Shown one piece after another: positions 40,705 through 50,099 of a DNA stretch of 64,000 bases. The notes under the pieces were generated by a model that was not told the origin of the DNA, searched no databases, and saw only the letters and a program-made list of their open reading frames with translations. Made by a program: the position numbers and the translations under genes. The stretch comes from Sphingomonas zeae. GTDB taxonomy: Bacteria > Pseudomonadota > Alphaproteobacteria > Sphingomonadales > Sphingomonadaceae. The first letter of the stretch is position 1, and the number at the start of each line of letters is the position of its first letter. The stretch covers positions 62,001-126,000 of the forward strand of contig NZ_JACIFA010000002.1 in NCBI RefSeq assembly GCF_014197135.1, in the 5' to 3' direction.

Positions 40705-41970
40705 TCAGTCGGCCCGTGTCCGCTTGGTCAGCAGCGACTTCAGGTCGAAGCGGTCGAGCAGCCCGCGTCGCGCGGGTATGGCGGCCCCGCCGAGTTCGGC
40801 CGAGGCGCAAAGGCGCTGCGTCAGCTCGATGAGCGGGGCGATGGTGCGCGACGTTCGGCCCAGATCGGCGATAGGCTTGCCGACCTTGGCAGCCTGGACC
40901 ACCAGCTTGGGGTCATAGGGCACGGCGAAGTCGACCGGACGCTCGATCGACCCTTCGAAATCGCTTTGCGCTATTTCGCTCTGCGCGGGCGGCTGTACCC
41001 GATTGGCGAGCGTCAGGACGGTCGCCTGGGGGGCATGGGTCCTGATCCAGGCAAGCAGACGGATCGTGTCGCGCGCGGCGGCCAGGGTCAGTTCGGTGAC
41101 CAGCACGATGGTCTGCGCGGTCGCCACCAACATCGGCTGCTGGATCATCATGCCGCGCGGCAGGTCGACGATCGTCGTCTCGAAATTGAGGCGCATCTCG
41201 TCCTGCAACTGCGCGAAGGCGAGGCCGTCGGTCAGGATCGGGGCGCTGATCGGCGCTTCGGCCGACAGGATCGCCAGCTTTTCGGACGCCTTGACCATGG
41301 CGCGTTCGAGGAACAGCCCGTCGATGCGGCTGGGATTGTCGATCGCATCGACCAGTCCGCGCCCCGGCTCCAGGTCCAGCGCCAGCGCGGCGGTGCCGAA
41401 ATGGACGTCGAGGTCGAGCAGCGCGGTCGTCCGGTCCAGCCGGTCCGCCATCAGCCAGCCGAGCGAAGTGGCGACGGTCGATGCGCCCACGCCGCCACGC
41501 ACGCCGACCACCGCGACGCTGCATGGCGCCTTTTCCGGGGTCATGTCCGGGGCGCGGGGGGCATGGAGGATGGTGCGCGCCTGGCCGATCGTGTCACGCA
41601 ACTGGTCGGCGTTGATCGGCTTCAGCAGATAGTCGTGCAGCCCGCTCGCCATCAGCGAGCGGTACAGCCGCACGTCGTTGACCGGACCGACCGCGATGAC
41701 GATCGTGCCGGGCTCGCAGACCTCGGCCAGATTGTTGATCTGGGCCACGGGGTCGGCGATGTCGGTCAGGTCGACGAGCAGGATCTGGGGGCTGGCCGAC
41801 ACCGACAGCGACTGGATCGCACCGGGCAGGCCACCCTTCGTGACCTTGTCGACCGACCAACCCTGTTCGGCCACCAGCGGGCGGATCGCCTCTGCCGTCC
41901 AGTCGTCGCTGACAAAGGCCAGGAACGGCTCCCGGACGGTCAGCATGGCGGGCTTCCAGGGGGCGTTCAC
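40705..41970 (-). CDS. cpaE: Tad pilus localisation ATPase CpaE/TadZ
   Basis: CpaE/TadZ is a MinD/ParA-like protein that places the pilus machine. The 421 residues have an N-terminal receiver-like domain (LLVDLTDIADPVAQ, LMASGLHDYLLKPI) and a ParA-type ATPase with a deviant Walker A GVRGGVGASTVATSLGW near 156-172 and a Walker B-like DLDVHFG. The start is a GTG overlapping the cpaD stop (GTGA). The next gene is tadB, not cpaF. Confidence 0.93.
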   Translation of the reverse strand: MNAPWKPAMLTVREPFLAFVSDDWTAEAIRPLVAEQGWSVDKVTKGGLPGAIQSLSVSASPQILLVDLTDIADPVAQINNLAEVCEPGTIVIAVGPVNDVRLYRSLMASGLHDYLLKPINADQLRDTIGQARTILHAPRAPDMTPEKAPCSVAVVGVRGGVGASTVATSLGWLMADRLDRTTALLDLDVHFGTAALALDLEPGRGLVDAIDNPSRIDGLFLERAMVKASEKLAILSAEAPISAPILTDGLAFAQLQDEMRLNFETTIVDLPRGMMIQQPMLVATAQTIVLVTELTLAAARDTIRLLAWIRTHAPQATVLTLANRVQPPAQSEIAQSDFEGSIERPVDFAVPYDPKLVVQAAKVGKPIADLGRTSRTIAPLIELTQRLCASAELGGAAIPARRGLLDRFDLKSLLTKRTRAD

Positions 41971-42674
41971 TGCAGGCCTCCCACACCACCGGCCGGAGCG
42001 CCGCCGCCGTTCTGGCTGCTGTTGGGATCGCGCAGCACGGTGCCACCACGGCCCGTCGGCGGCGCGGCGCGCAAGGCCTTGACCCCGCGTGTGCCCGTAT
42101 CCGTGTCGCTGGTGGCGGAACCGCCGACGCCCTGGACCAGGTCGGTCGGGTTCGCCACCATCGCGGCCAGGTTGCGATTGACCGCGCAGCCATGGTTGGA
42201 GGAAGTCATGCCCTCCACATCGGGCGAGGTGTCGCTGCGCAGATCGGGACAGCCCGGCACGACCGCGCGGGCGCGGGTTACGACCACGCGGATGGTCGAG
42301 GGGGCGACCGGGCTGCGCGCGATCGACGAGGCCTGACCGAGCAACAGGCCATAACGGCCGACGACGTTCGCCACCTCGCGATAGGCCGCCGCCCCTTCGC
42401 CTGCCGGATCCTCCACGGCGACGCGGTCGCCATAGCCCAGCCGAAGATTGCGCGCCCAGCCGTCGAGCCGCCGATCCTCATCCGCCGCCAGACGACTGCC
42501 CGACAGTGCGAGGTCCAGCACATAGTCGGTCTGCGACACGACCGGCTGATGGGCGGACTCCAGCCCAGGCTGACCGGCGCCCATGCAGCCTGCGGTCATC
42601 AGCACCAGGCCGAGTGGCATCAGGAGGAGTGGGGAACGACGCATGGGGCGCAATATCCTTAGGCAAACGGTCAT
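41967..42674 (-). CDS. cpaD: Tad pilus assembly lipoprotein CpaD
   Basis: CpaD is an outer-membrane-associated lipoprotein needed for pilus biogenesis. The 235 residues start with a signal peptide and lipobox TAGC near 27-30, then a domain with RLDGWARNLRLGYGDRVAVEDP and VPGCPDLR, GCAVNRNLAAMVANPTDLV, which is typical of CpaD. ATG 42674 overlaps the cpaC stop; ATG 42644 is a shorter alternative that still leaves a full signal peptide. Confidence 0.9.
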   Translation of the reverse strand: MTVCLRILRPMRRSPLLLMPLGLVLMTAGCMGAGQPGLESAHQPVVSQTDYVLDLALSGSRLAADEDRRLDGWARNLRLGYGDRVAVEDPAGEGAAAYREVANVVGRYGLLLGQASSIARSPVAPSTIRVVVTRARAVVPGCPDLRSDTSPDVEGMTSSNHGCAVNRNLAAMVANPTDLVQGVGGSATSDTDTGTRGVKALRAAPPTGRGGTVLRDPNSSQNGGGAPAGGVGGLQ

Positions 42675-44209
42675 TCGGAAAAGCCCGGTGTCGGCATGGT
42701 CCTGCGGTTGGGCGGCGTGGACGCGGCGGGGAGCCCGGTGGCGACCCCGGCAGCCATCGGGCGGCCCTGCACCGGCGAGGCCAGAGTCGGGACGGCGCGC
42801 GGCTTCGCGTCGCCGCTTCCCATCCGCCCCAGCAGCACCCGCTCGGCATCGTTCGGCGATCGCATCCCGTCGGTCGGCAGCGCTATGTCCGAGGGGGAAT
42901 TGACCGGCTTCACCAGATAGGGGGTGATGATGATGACCAGCTCGGTTTCGTTCCGCTTGAAGGCGTTGGAGCGGAACAGCGAGCCGATCAGCGGCAGGTC
43001 GCCCAGCCACGGGGTCTTCTCGATCGAATTGTCACGCGAGTTGGCCAACAGCCCGCCGATCATCATGCTTTGGCCCGAACCCAGCTCCAGCGTGGTTTCG
43101 GCGCGCCGGGTGGTCAGTGCGGGGATCGACGTTCCGCTGATCGTGACGGCGCCCAGCGATGAGAGTTGCGATACTTCCGGCCGGACGCGCAGTGAGATGC
43201 GTCCGTCCGACAGCACCGTCGGCGTATAGGATAGGCTGACGCCATATTGCTTATATTCGACCGACACCGCGCCGAAGCCGCTGGCCAGCGGAATGGGAAT
43301 CTCGCCGCCCGCCAGGAATGTGGCGGTCTCGCCGGACAGCGCGGTCAGATTGGGATTGGCGAGCGTCGATACCTGACCCAAGGTCTCGCCCAGATCGATC
43401 GCGCTGAGCAGGTCCATGCCCAGCACGCGCCCGCCCAGGCCCAGCGTCGTGCGCTGGGCGCCGGGGTTGAACGTATATTGGGTGCCGGTCACGGCACCGG
43501 CGGCATTGGTGACGTTGGTAATGCTACCCGGATTGCGCCCCGAGGCGATGCCGAACACGAAGCCGCTGGAATTGGAGTCGCGGTTGAGCAGGTTGACGCC
43601 GATCTGCTTGACGAAGCTGCGGTTCACCTCCGCGATGCGGACCTGAAGATTGACCTGGAGCGGGGTCGCGGTCTTCAAACGGCTGATGATCCGGGTGTCC
43701 TTGCCGACATAGGCCTGGACCAATCGCTCGGCCTCGGCGGCATCGTCGGGCGAGGCGATGGTGCCGGTCAGCAGGATCAGGCCGTTCATCGGGGTGGCGA
43801 CGATCTGCGCCTCGGGCATGGCCAGCTTCAGCATCCGCCCGATCGAATCGAGATTGTTGCCGATACGGACCGTCGCGGCATAAACGACGGCCCCGCCGCG
43901 CGCCGTGGCCGACACGGTCGTCTCGCCGGGCTTCTTGCCGAAAATATAGAGCTGGGTCGGGGAACGGACCTGCACGTCGGCGATGCTGTCATCGGCGACG
44001 AACAGGTCGGTCATCGGCCGGGGCAGCGTAATCAGCCGCGCGCGTCCGGTATTGATCTCCAGCGCACCCGAACCATCGCTGGCCGGGGCCGCATCGCCCG
44101 GCCCGAACGGGGCCGACCGCGCGGGCGCGGGGGCGAACAGAAGCGGCGCCAGCAGCAGCAGGACGGCAGAGGTGCGGGGCGTGCGCGAACGCATCGATCG
44201 GAGCGACAT
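42671..44209 (-). CDS. cpaC: Tad pilus outer-membrane secretin CpaC/RcpA
   Basis: CpaC forms the outer-membrane pore for the pilus. The 512 residues have a signal peptide, an N-terminal pilus-formation domain (SIADVQVRSPTQLYIFGKKPGETT), a BON-like section and the secretin domain with LANPNLTALSGETATFLAGGEIPIP and ELGSGQSMMIGGLLAN. The start is set at the ATG six bases inside a longer TTG-initiated frame. It is adjacent to cpaB and overlaps cpaD. Confidence 0.93.
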   Translation of the reverse strand: MSLRSMRSRTPRTSAVLLLLAPLLFAPAPARSAPFGPGDAAPASDGSGALEINTGRARLITLPRPMTDLFVADDSIADVQVRSPTQLYIFGKKPGETTVSATARGGAVVYAATVRIGNNLDSIGRMLKLAMPEAQIVATPMNGLILLTGTIASPDDAAEAERLVQAYVGKDTRIISRLKTATPLQVNLQVRIAEVNRSFVKQIGVNLLNRDSNSSGFVFGIASGRNPGSITNVTNAAGAVTGTQYTFNPGAQRTTLGLGGRVLGMDLLSAIDLGETLGQVSTLANPNLTALSGETATFLAGGEIPIPLASGFGAVSVEYKQYGVSLSYTPTVLSDGRISLRVRPEVSQLSSLGAVTISGTSIPALTTRRAETTLELGSGQSMMIGGLLANSRDNSIEKTPWLGDLPLIGSLFRSNAFKRNETELVIIITPYLVKPVNSPSDIALPTDGMRSPNDAERVLLGRMGSGDAKPRAVPTLASPVQGRPMAAGVATGLPAASTPPNRRTMPTPGFSE

Positions 44210-44211
44210 GG

Positions 44212-45231
44212 TCAATTCCCACCCCCCATGGTCATGGCGCTCGGTACGGACGCGGCGGCGGATGGCCCCCCCCTTGCGACCCGTACGCCCGCGCTTTCGG
44301 ACAGGCTGCGCATCGCCTGGGCGGCGGTGCCCATCCCTGCAGTCATGGCCGGCGCACCGCTCGGCATGGCTATGGACCCGTGACTGGGTACGGAGCCATC
44401 CTGGCGACCGGGGACGGTACGCCGCTGATAACGAGACACGTCGGCCCCGGTGACATAGGAGGCATGGTCGACCATCGGCTGCGCAGCGGCGAACGTATCG
44501 CCTCCGGTACGCAGGTCGGCCGGGCGCTCGGCCAGCGCGCGCAGCGACAGCGACAGGGTGCCGACCGTCTGCGCGACCGCGAGTTGTTCGGCCATTTTGG
44601 GCGTCGCCTCGACGGTGACGGTGGTAAAGGTATGCACCGGCGTCTTGCCGTCGTCGGCCGCCTGATTGTCGGTGCGTTGGTCGGTCGCCAGGACGCGGAT
44701 ATTGCGCAGGATCGTCTCCGACACCTTGAGCGGGGGGCCGTCGCCGCCGCCCGCGACGTCCTGGGTCAAGACCATGTCGATCCGGTCGCCGGGAAAGACG
44801 AAGCCCGCCACCGCCGTTTGCGCCGACACCGGCACGGTCACGGCGCGCATTCCCGGCGTCAGCGCCGCGGCCAGGAAACCGCGATCGCCAGGGCTCACCA
44901 CCGCGCCCTGGGTCAGCGGCTGACCCGCAGTGATCGCATAGCGCAGCACGGTGCCCTGCAACTTGGCGATATCGGCCTGACCTTTGACATAATAGGCGCC
45001 AGCCAGCATGTCCTTGGGCCAGGGCTGGAATTTCAGCGCGGTGGGATCGATGATCGTGCCGACCGGCAGGGTGCGGGTCGCCACCAGTATCTCGGCCTGC
45101 GGCGCGACCGGCGCTGCCACGGCGTGAGCCTCGGGAACGCTGCTACCGGATGTGACGGTTCGAGCGAATAGGGCGGTGATCCCCGCAATCAGCAGGGCCC
45201 CGACCAGCAGTAACACTTTGCGACTGTCCAT
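44212..45231 (-). CDS. cpaB: Tad pilus assembly protein CpaB/RcpC
   Basis: CpaB/RcpC is a periplasmic SAF-domain protein that works with the secretin. The 339 residues have an N-terminal helix (KVLLLVGALLIAGITALFA), a SAF domain with EILVATRTLPVGTIIDPTALKFQPWP, and the middle region with RAVTVPVSAQTAVAGFVFPGDRIDMVLTQ. The C-terminal third is low-complexity and longer than usual. It follows cpaA and precedes cpaC with two bases between. Confidence 0.92.
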   Translation of the reverse strand: MDSRKVLLLVGALLIAGITALFARTVTSGSSVPEAHAVAAPVAPQAEILVATRTLPVGTIIDPTALKFQPWPKDMLAGAYYVKGQADIAKLQGTVLRYAITAGQPLTQGAVVSPGDRGFLAAALTPGMRAVTVPVSAQTAVAGFVFPGDRIDMVLTQDVAGGGDGPPLKVSETILRNIRVLATDQRTDNQAADDGKTPVHTFTTVTVEATPKMAEQLAVAQTVGTLSLSLRALAERPADLRTGGDTFAAAQPMVDHASYVTGADVSRYQRRTVPGRQDGSVPSHGSIAMPSGAPAMTAGMGTAAQAMRSLSESAGVRVARGGPSAAASVPSAMTMGGGN

Positions 45232-45281
45232 CCTGCGTTCTTCGGCCTCGACCGAGCCCGTTGCTCGGTCCGTTGGGTTGG

Positions 45282-45776
45282 TTAAGTAGACGGAAAGGGG
45301 TTAAATAACGGTTCCTGGAGGATCACGAGCGCGGCGATCGCGATGGCGACGCCGTAAGGAACCTCGATCGCCAGGGTCGAATCGTCCGGCTTGCGAATGC
45401 GCAGGCGGTGGCCGATCAGCATTGCGATCGTGACCGCGCCGCCCGCGATCGACATGACCAGCATCATGCGGAACAGCGACGGCAGCGGAAGCCACAGCGC
45501 GATCGCCGCGATCATCTTCACATCGCCGCCGCCCATCATCCCGATGCGGAACGCCTGCGCGAACAGCAGGAACACCGCCAGCGCGATCCCGATCTGCACG
45601 GCCATGTCCGGCCAGACAGCCAGGCCACTCGTCCACCACCAGAGCGGGGCCAGCAGCGCGATGGCGATGTTCTTGCGATCGGCGATCTCGCGGGTGCGCG
45701 CATCCTCGATCCCCGCCGAGACCAGCAGCAGGACGAGCGCCACGAGCAGCGCGATACGCAATATGGTCCATTCCAT
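45282..45776 (-). CDS. cpaA: Prepilin peptidase CpaA
   Basis: CpaA is an A24-family aspartic peptidase that cleaves the Flp prepilin at the inner membrane. The 164 residues have about six helices and the active-site motifs SAGIEDARTREI (first Asp) and MMGGGDVKMIAAI (GD with the second Asp). The start at 45776 gives the standard N-terminal helix. It is the first gene of the visible pilus operon; no Flp pilin gene lies next to it in this window. It is divergent from the hydrolase gene with a 50-bp gap. Confidence 0.92.
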   Translation of the reverse strand: MEWTILRIALLVALVLLLVSAGIEDARTREIADRKNIAIALLAPLWWWTSGLAVWPDMAVQIGIALAVFLLFAQAFRIGMMGGGDVKMIAAIALWLPLPSLFRMMLVMSIAGGAVTIAMLIGHRLRIRKPDDSTLAIEVPYGVAIAIAALVILQEPLFNPFPST

Positions 45777-45826
45777 GGCATGAAGCTCTAGACGGCGGGG
45801 CTTTCGAAACCGTAACCGGGACATGG

Positions 45827-46765
45827 ATGACCGATACCCTGTCCCTCCGCCGCAGTTTTCCGGCCGCCTCCGCCCTGTCGCGCTGGCACGCGCCCGACGG
45901 GTGGGAACACCGGCGTTTCGATTGGGCGGCGGAATCCCCCTGTGGGCGCTTGCTTTTCCAGACGGGCCGCGCCGATGTGATCGAGAAATATCTCGAGGTC
46001 TTCGCCCATCTGGTCGCACGAGGGTGGAGCATCACCGCGTTCGACTGGCGCGGGCAGGGGGGATCCGGGCGGTTGCTGGCCGATCCGCATGTCGGGCATG
46101 GTGGCAACTTCTCGATCCTGGTCGAGGATTTGCGTGCGTTCTGGGCGGGGTGGCGCGTCGAGGATGCGGCGGGCGAACTGCCGCATATCCTGCTGGGCCA
46201 TTCGATGGGCGGCCATCTGGCTCTACGCGCCGTGGTGGAGGGGGCGGTCGATCCCGACGCTCTGATCCTGGTCGCGCCCATGCTGGGCCTGCGCCTGCCG
46301 ACCGGCGCGCTGCTGGGTGCGGGGATCATCGGCCTGATGAACGCGCTCGGCCGGGCCGAGCGCGGCATCTGGGAGGCCAAGCAAGGACCCGGCCATCATA
46401 CGCGCCAGCGCAATCTGACCCATGATGTCGAGCGGTTCGAGGATGAGGGCTATTGGTACACCCAACAGCCCGAACTGGCGCTCGGCCCGCCGAGCTGGGG
46501 CTGGTTGGCCTCCGCTTTGCGCTCGATCCGGGCGCTGAACCGCGATCCCCGGCTCGACCAAATGAAGGTCCGCACGCTGATGCTGATCGCCGAGGCGGAC
46601 CGGCTGGTCGATCCCCGGGCGGCCATCGGCATCGCGAAACGGATCGGCGCACGGGTCGAGTGTTTCGGGCCGGAAGCAGCGCATGAACTGCTGCGCGAGG
46701 TCGATCCGGTGCGGCTGCGCGCCCTGGCGGCGATCGACGCTTTTCTGGACGGGGTGGCGGCATGA
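45827..46765 (+). CDS. Alpha/beta hydrolase, lysophospholipase-like
   Basis: A 312-residue alpha/beta hydrolase. The nucleophile elbow is GHSMGGHLAL at about 125-134, preceded by ITAFDWRGQGGSGR, and the acid lies in LMLIAEADRLVDPRAA with His near the end (AAHELLRE). The layout resembles PldB-type lysophospholipases and monoglyceride lipases. There is no signal peptide. It overlaps the FAD oxidoreductase gene by four bases. The substrate is not known. Confidence 0.85.
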   Translation: MTDTLSLRRSFPAASALSRWHAPDGWEHRRFDWAAESPCGRLLFQTGRADVIEKYLEVFAHLVARGWSITAFDWRGQGGSGRLLADPHVGHGGNFSILVEDLRAFWAGWRVEDAAGELPHILLGHSMGGHLALRAVVEGAVDPDALILVAPMLGLRLPTGALLGAGIIGLMNALGRAERGIWEAKQGPGHHTRQRNLTHDVERFEDEGYWYTQQPELALGPPSWGWLASALRSIRALNRDPRLDQMKVRTLMLIAEADRLVDPRAAIGIAKRIGARVECFGPEAAHELLREVDPVRLRALAAIDAFLDGVAA

Positions 46766-47847
46766 TCCACGACGTCGCGATCGTCGGCGCGGGCATGGCG
46801 GGGGCGAGCCTGGCCGCCGCGATCGGCACGCGGGCGCGCGTCGTGCTGCTGGAGGCGGAGGACATGCCCGGCCGCCATGCGACGGGGCGCTCGGCTGCCT
46901 TCTGGTCGGAAACCTATGGCGGTCCGGCGGTGCAGCCGCTGACCACCGCCTCCGGTCCCGCGCTGCGCGAGGGAGGGTATCTGACGCCGCTCGGCTCGCT
47001 GCATGTCGGGCGCGCCGAGGACTTGGTGCGGGTCGAACGGTTGCTCGCCGATTTCGCCGGGAGCGGGGTGGAATTGTCGCGCGTCGATCCGGCGGCGCGC
47101 ATCCCCGGCCTTCGCTCCGAATGGGTGCAGGGCGTCTGGGAGCCGAGCTGCGCCTATATCGACGTCGCCGCGCTTCACGCCGATTATCTGGCGGCGGGCA
47201 AGGCGACCGGGGCGGAGATCAGGACCAACGCCGGGCTGGTTTCCGCCGAACGACGCGACGGCGTCTGGCATCTGGAAACCCGCGCCGGTTCCTTCTCGGC
47301 GAGGGTGGTGGTCAACGCGGCAGGCGCCTGGGCCGATGACGTGGCGAAGCTCGCGGGTGTCGCGCCGATCGGCATCACCCCCTATCGCCGGACGATGGTG
47401 CAACTGCGCACCGATCCGCCTGTGCCGGAACGATTGCCGCATGTCGTCGACATAGCGGGCAATTTCTACTTCAAGCCCGAGGCGGGCGGTCGCCTGTGGC
47501 TGACCCCGCATGACGAGACGCCGAGCGTCCCGTGCGACATCGCGCCGGAAGAATGGGATGTGGCGGTCGCCATCGACCGGCTGGAAAAGGTGGTCGACTG
47601 GCGCGTCGAGGCGGTCGAGCGCCGCTGGGCGGGCCTGCGCAGCTTCGCCCCCGATCGTGCGCCGGTATACGGATTCGATCGACGCGTGCCGGGCTTCTTC
47701 TGGTGCGCAGGGCAGGGCGGCTTCGGTATCCAGACGGCACCCGCCGCAGCGGCGCTGGCGGCCGCACTGCTGTTGGGAGAGGGGGACATGCCTGAGGGGG
47801 TGGATGCGGAGCGTTATGGCGCGGACCGGTTCCCTGCTAGAGGATGA
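46762..47847 (+). CDS. FAD-dependent oxidoreductase, DAO family
   Basis: A 361-residue DAO-family flavoenzyme. The FAD-binding motif VAIVGAGMAGASLAAAIG opens the protein, followed by the RATGRSAAFWSETYG-like segment and a late GGFGIQTAPAAAALAAALLLGEG, which closes the dinucleotide fold. It likely oxidises an amine or amino acid, delivering electrons to oxygen or an acceptor. It is translationally coupled to the hydrolase gene. The exact substrate is not given by sequence. Confidence 0.87.
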   Translation: MIHDVAIVGAGMAGASLAAAIGTRARVVLLEAEDMPGRHATGRSAAFWSETYGGPAVQPLTTASGPALREGGYLTPLGSLHVGRAEDLVRVERLLADFAGSGVELSRVDPAARIPGLRSEWVQGVWEPSCAYIDVAALHADYLAAGKATGAEIRTNAGLVSAERRDGVWHLETRAGSFSARVVVNAAGAWADDVAKLAGVAPIGITPYRRTMVQLRTDPPVPERLPHVVDIAGNFYFKPEAGGRLWLTPHDETPSVPCDIAPEEWDVAVAIDRLEKVVDWRVEAVERRWAGLRSFAPDRAPVYGFDRRVPGFFWCAGQGGFGIQTAPAAAALAAALLLGEGDMPEGVDAERYGADRFPARG

Positions 47848-47981
47848 TGGCCCTTTTCGAAGTAGAGATCATCATGGCGCACAGCTTTGCGATTGCGAAG
47901 AACAAGGCGCCCCCCAACGCCATCGAAGCGGTGCCGAAGAACGGCCCGATCGTACCGATCCACGAACCAGAACAAGGCGTG

Positions 47982-48599
47982 TCAGCGTAGCGGCCGGGGC
48001 ATTTGCGCCGTAATGCGGGTGCCGGTGGGGTCGGGCGTGAAGGTGATAGGCACTTCGACATTCCGACCACAGGCCGCGATGATCCAGCTTTCGCGCCACG
48101 ACTTGTGCGCGGCGTCGACGACGCCGTCATAACGGGTATGCCGCGCATGCGGTGTAGCGCAGTTCGGCGCGGCGGCTTTGGCGCCGAGCCATGCATAGCG
48201 CAAGGCGTCCCGCTGCAGGGCCAGATCGGCGTGGGTGTCGCCCGGTACGGCAACGATGCTGGCGATCTTTTCGTCAGCCTGTCCTTGGAAGAATATGTTG
48301 ATGCTGGTGTCGTTGCCGCATCCCCGGATGGGGAAACTCTGTTTCCATGCGCCCGACACGGGATAGCCATCCTGCGCAAATCGAACCGGAGAGAGCACGG
48401 TTACGGTCGATCCTTGCGAAACGAGCGTAGGACAGCGCTGGAACACATCGGCGGGCAAGGCGGAGAACAGACGCTGGATATTCCCCTGATAGCCAGACGA
48501 TCGGAGCAGAGCTTGAAGTTGAACTGACGGCTGCGGAGGGGCCGCCTCGCCGGGGGCGCCGATCCCAAAGGCGGTCGCAATGATAGTGGCGATCAGCAA
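47982..48599 (-). CDS. Secreted protein of unknown function
   Basis: A 205-residue protein beginning at a TTG with GGGA a few bases upstream; no in-frame ATG precedes it. An N-terminal hydrophobic stretch (LIATIIATAFGIGAPGEA) looks like a signal peptide. The rest has five cysteines (RCPTLV, RGCGND, PNCATP, AACGRN), suggesting disulfides, and a conserved-looking SINIFFQGQADEKIASIVAVPGDTHAD. No family is recognised. The 134-bp gap to the FAD gene holds short hydrophobic frames on the minus strand but no convincing gene. Confidence 0.7.
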   Translation of the reverse strand: MLIATIIATAFGIGAPGEAAPPQPSVQLQALLRSSGYQGNIQRLFSALPADVFQRCPTLVSQGSTVTVLSPVRFAQDGYPVSGAWKQSFPIRGCGNDTSINIFFQGQADEKIASIVAVPGDTHADLALQRDALRYAWLGAKAAAPNCATPHARHTRYDGVVDAAHKSWRESWIIAACGRNVEVPITFTPDPTGTRITAQMPRPLR

Positions 48600-48696
48600 G
48601 GCGATTCCCTTTATTTTCCGCCATGGGGCATAGCGCGAACCGCATGACAGTCGGATGGACCTGGCTGCTGATTTTCGTCATTTGCAGAGCGGATTG

Positions 48697-49146
48697 TTAC
48701 TTCCGAAACGTATCCGCCGCGTCACTCGCCAGCCGGTCGGCCCGCTCGTTATCCGGGTGGCCCGCATGGCCCTTCACCCATTTCCATTCGATCTGGTGCC
48801 GCTCGGCGGCGGCGAGCAGGGCTTGCCAGAGTTCGGCGTTCTTGACCGGCTTCTTGTCGGCCGTGCGCCAGCCATTGCGCTTCCAGCCGTGGATCCATTT
48901 GGTCAGGCCGTCCATCACATAGCGGCTGTCGGTCGAGAGCGTGACGGCGCAAGGCCGCTTCAGGGCGTTCAGCGCCTCGATCGCGGCCATCAGCTCCATG
49001 CGATTATTGGTGGTCAGCGCCTCGCCGCCGGACAATTCCTTTTCATGCGCGCCCGAGCGGATCAGCGCGCCCCAGCCGCCGGGGCCGGGATTGCCCTTGC
49101 ACGCGCCGTCGGTGGCGATCTCGACATGGGTCACTGGGGGCGTCAC
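48697..49146 (-). CDS. rnhA: Ribonuclease HI
   Basis: RNase HI degrades RNA in RNA-DNA hybrids. The 149 residues carry [20 protein letters not shown], with catalytic Asp near 13, then [13 protein letters not shown] (Glu), [12 protein letters not shown] (Asp) and the [14 protein letters not shown] loop. It starts at a GTG overlapping the thrB stop, so the ispH-thrB-rnhA run is one operon. The frame to 49188 is not needed. Confidence 0.96.
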   Translation of the reverse strand: MTPPVTHVEIATDGACKGNPGPGGWGALIRSGAHEKELSGGEALTTNNRMELMAAIEALNALKRPCAVTLSTDSRYVMDGLTKWIHGWKRNGWRTADKKPVKNAELWQALLAAAERHQIEWKWVKGHAGHPDNERADRLASDAADTFRK

Positions 49147-50096
49147 AGTCCGGCCTTTCCGTCGCGATAGGCGATATAGCGCCGCCAATAAGCGAGCGGG
49201 TCTTTCCGCGTCACCAGCGCGTCGGCGGGGGTGTTGAGCCAGTCCCAGGCGCGCGACAGGGCAAAGCGCAGGCAGGCGCCCATGGCGAGGCGCGCAAAGG
49301 CGGCACGGTCCTGCCCGGTCAGCGGGAAGTGGCGTTCATAGCCTTCGACCAGCGCCGCGCCGATGGCGGGGGCATAGGTTTCGCCGCTGGCGTCGAAGCT
49401 CCAGGCGGAATGCATGACGGCCAGGTCGTAGACCCGGTAATCGGTGCAGGCGAAATAGAAGTCGATCAGCCCCGTCACCCGGTCGCCCAGCACCAGCACA
49501 TTGTCGGGGAACAGGTCGGCATGGATGACGCAAGCGTCGAGCGCCTGCGCGTCCCAGCCGTCCAGCACCGCGTCCAGCGCTTCGCCCATCGCGTCGTGCA
49601 GGCCCGGCTCGATCCGGTCGAGGTCGCGTCCGCATTGCTCGAACAGCGGCCGCCAACTGGCATGGCCCATCGAATTGGCGCGGTTCAGCGGGAAATCCGC
49701 CACCGCGCGGTGCATCGCCCCCATCGCCTCCGCCGCCGCCAGCGCCTGCGCCGGGGTCGGGTGCGACAGCGACACGCCGGTCAGGAACTGGATCAGACAG
49801 GCGGGGCGGCCCGCCAGCTCCTGGATTTCGACGCCCTGCCGGTCCTTGATCGCGGGCGGCACGGGCAGCCCCTTGGCCGCCAGATGATCGAGCAGCGCGA
49901 GGAAGAAGGGCAGGTCGCCCGCCGCCACGCGCTTTTCATACAGCGTCAGGATGAACCGTGCGGTCGTGGTGTCGACCAGATAATTGCTGTTCTCGACGCC
50001 TTCCGCGATCCCCTTGGCGGAGATCAGTTGCCCAGCGTCATAGCGTGCCAGAAACGCCGACAGCGCTTCGGCCGAAACCTGCGTATAGACGGCCAT
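49143..50096 (-). CDS. thrB: Homoserine kinase, APH-fold type
   Basis: This is the choline-kinase-like homoserine kinase (ThrB type II) found in alphaproteobacteria, which phosphorylates homoserine for threonine synthesis. The 317 residues have [28 protein letters not shown], then [13 protein letters not shown], with the Brenner-type HxDxxxxN catalytic loop, and [19 protein letters not shown] with the metal-binding Asp. It lies between ispH and rnhA in the same direction, 3 bases after ispH. Confidence 0.95.
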   Translation of the reverse strand: MAVYTQVSAEALSAFLARYDAGQLISAKGIAEGVENSNYLVDTTTARFILTLYEKRVAAGDLPFFLALLDHLAAKGLPVPPAIKDRQGVEIQELAGRPACLIQFLTGVSLSHPTPAQALAAAEAMGAMHRAVADFPLNRANSMGHASWRPLFEQCGRDLDRIEPGLHDAMGEALDAVLDGWDAQALDACVIHADLFPDNVLVLGDRVTGLIDFYFACTDYRVYDLAVMHSAWSFDASGETYAPAIGAALVEGYERHFPLTGQDRAAFARLAMGACLRFALSRAWDWLNTPADALVTRKDPLAYWRRYIAYRDGKAGL

Positions 50097-50099
50097 GGA

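Noticed and set aside
47837..47981. Short hydrophobic frame on the minus strand (ends ISTSKRAIIL) and a 48-residue plus-strand frame overlapping the FAD gene stop
   Set aside because: The minus frame has no suitable start of its own and the plus frame lacks any domain; either could be real but neither can be supported.
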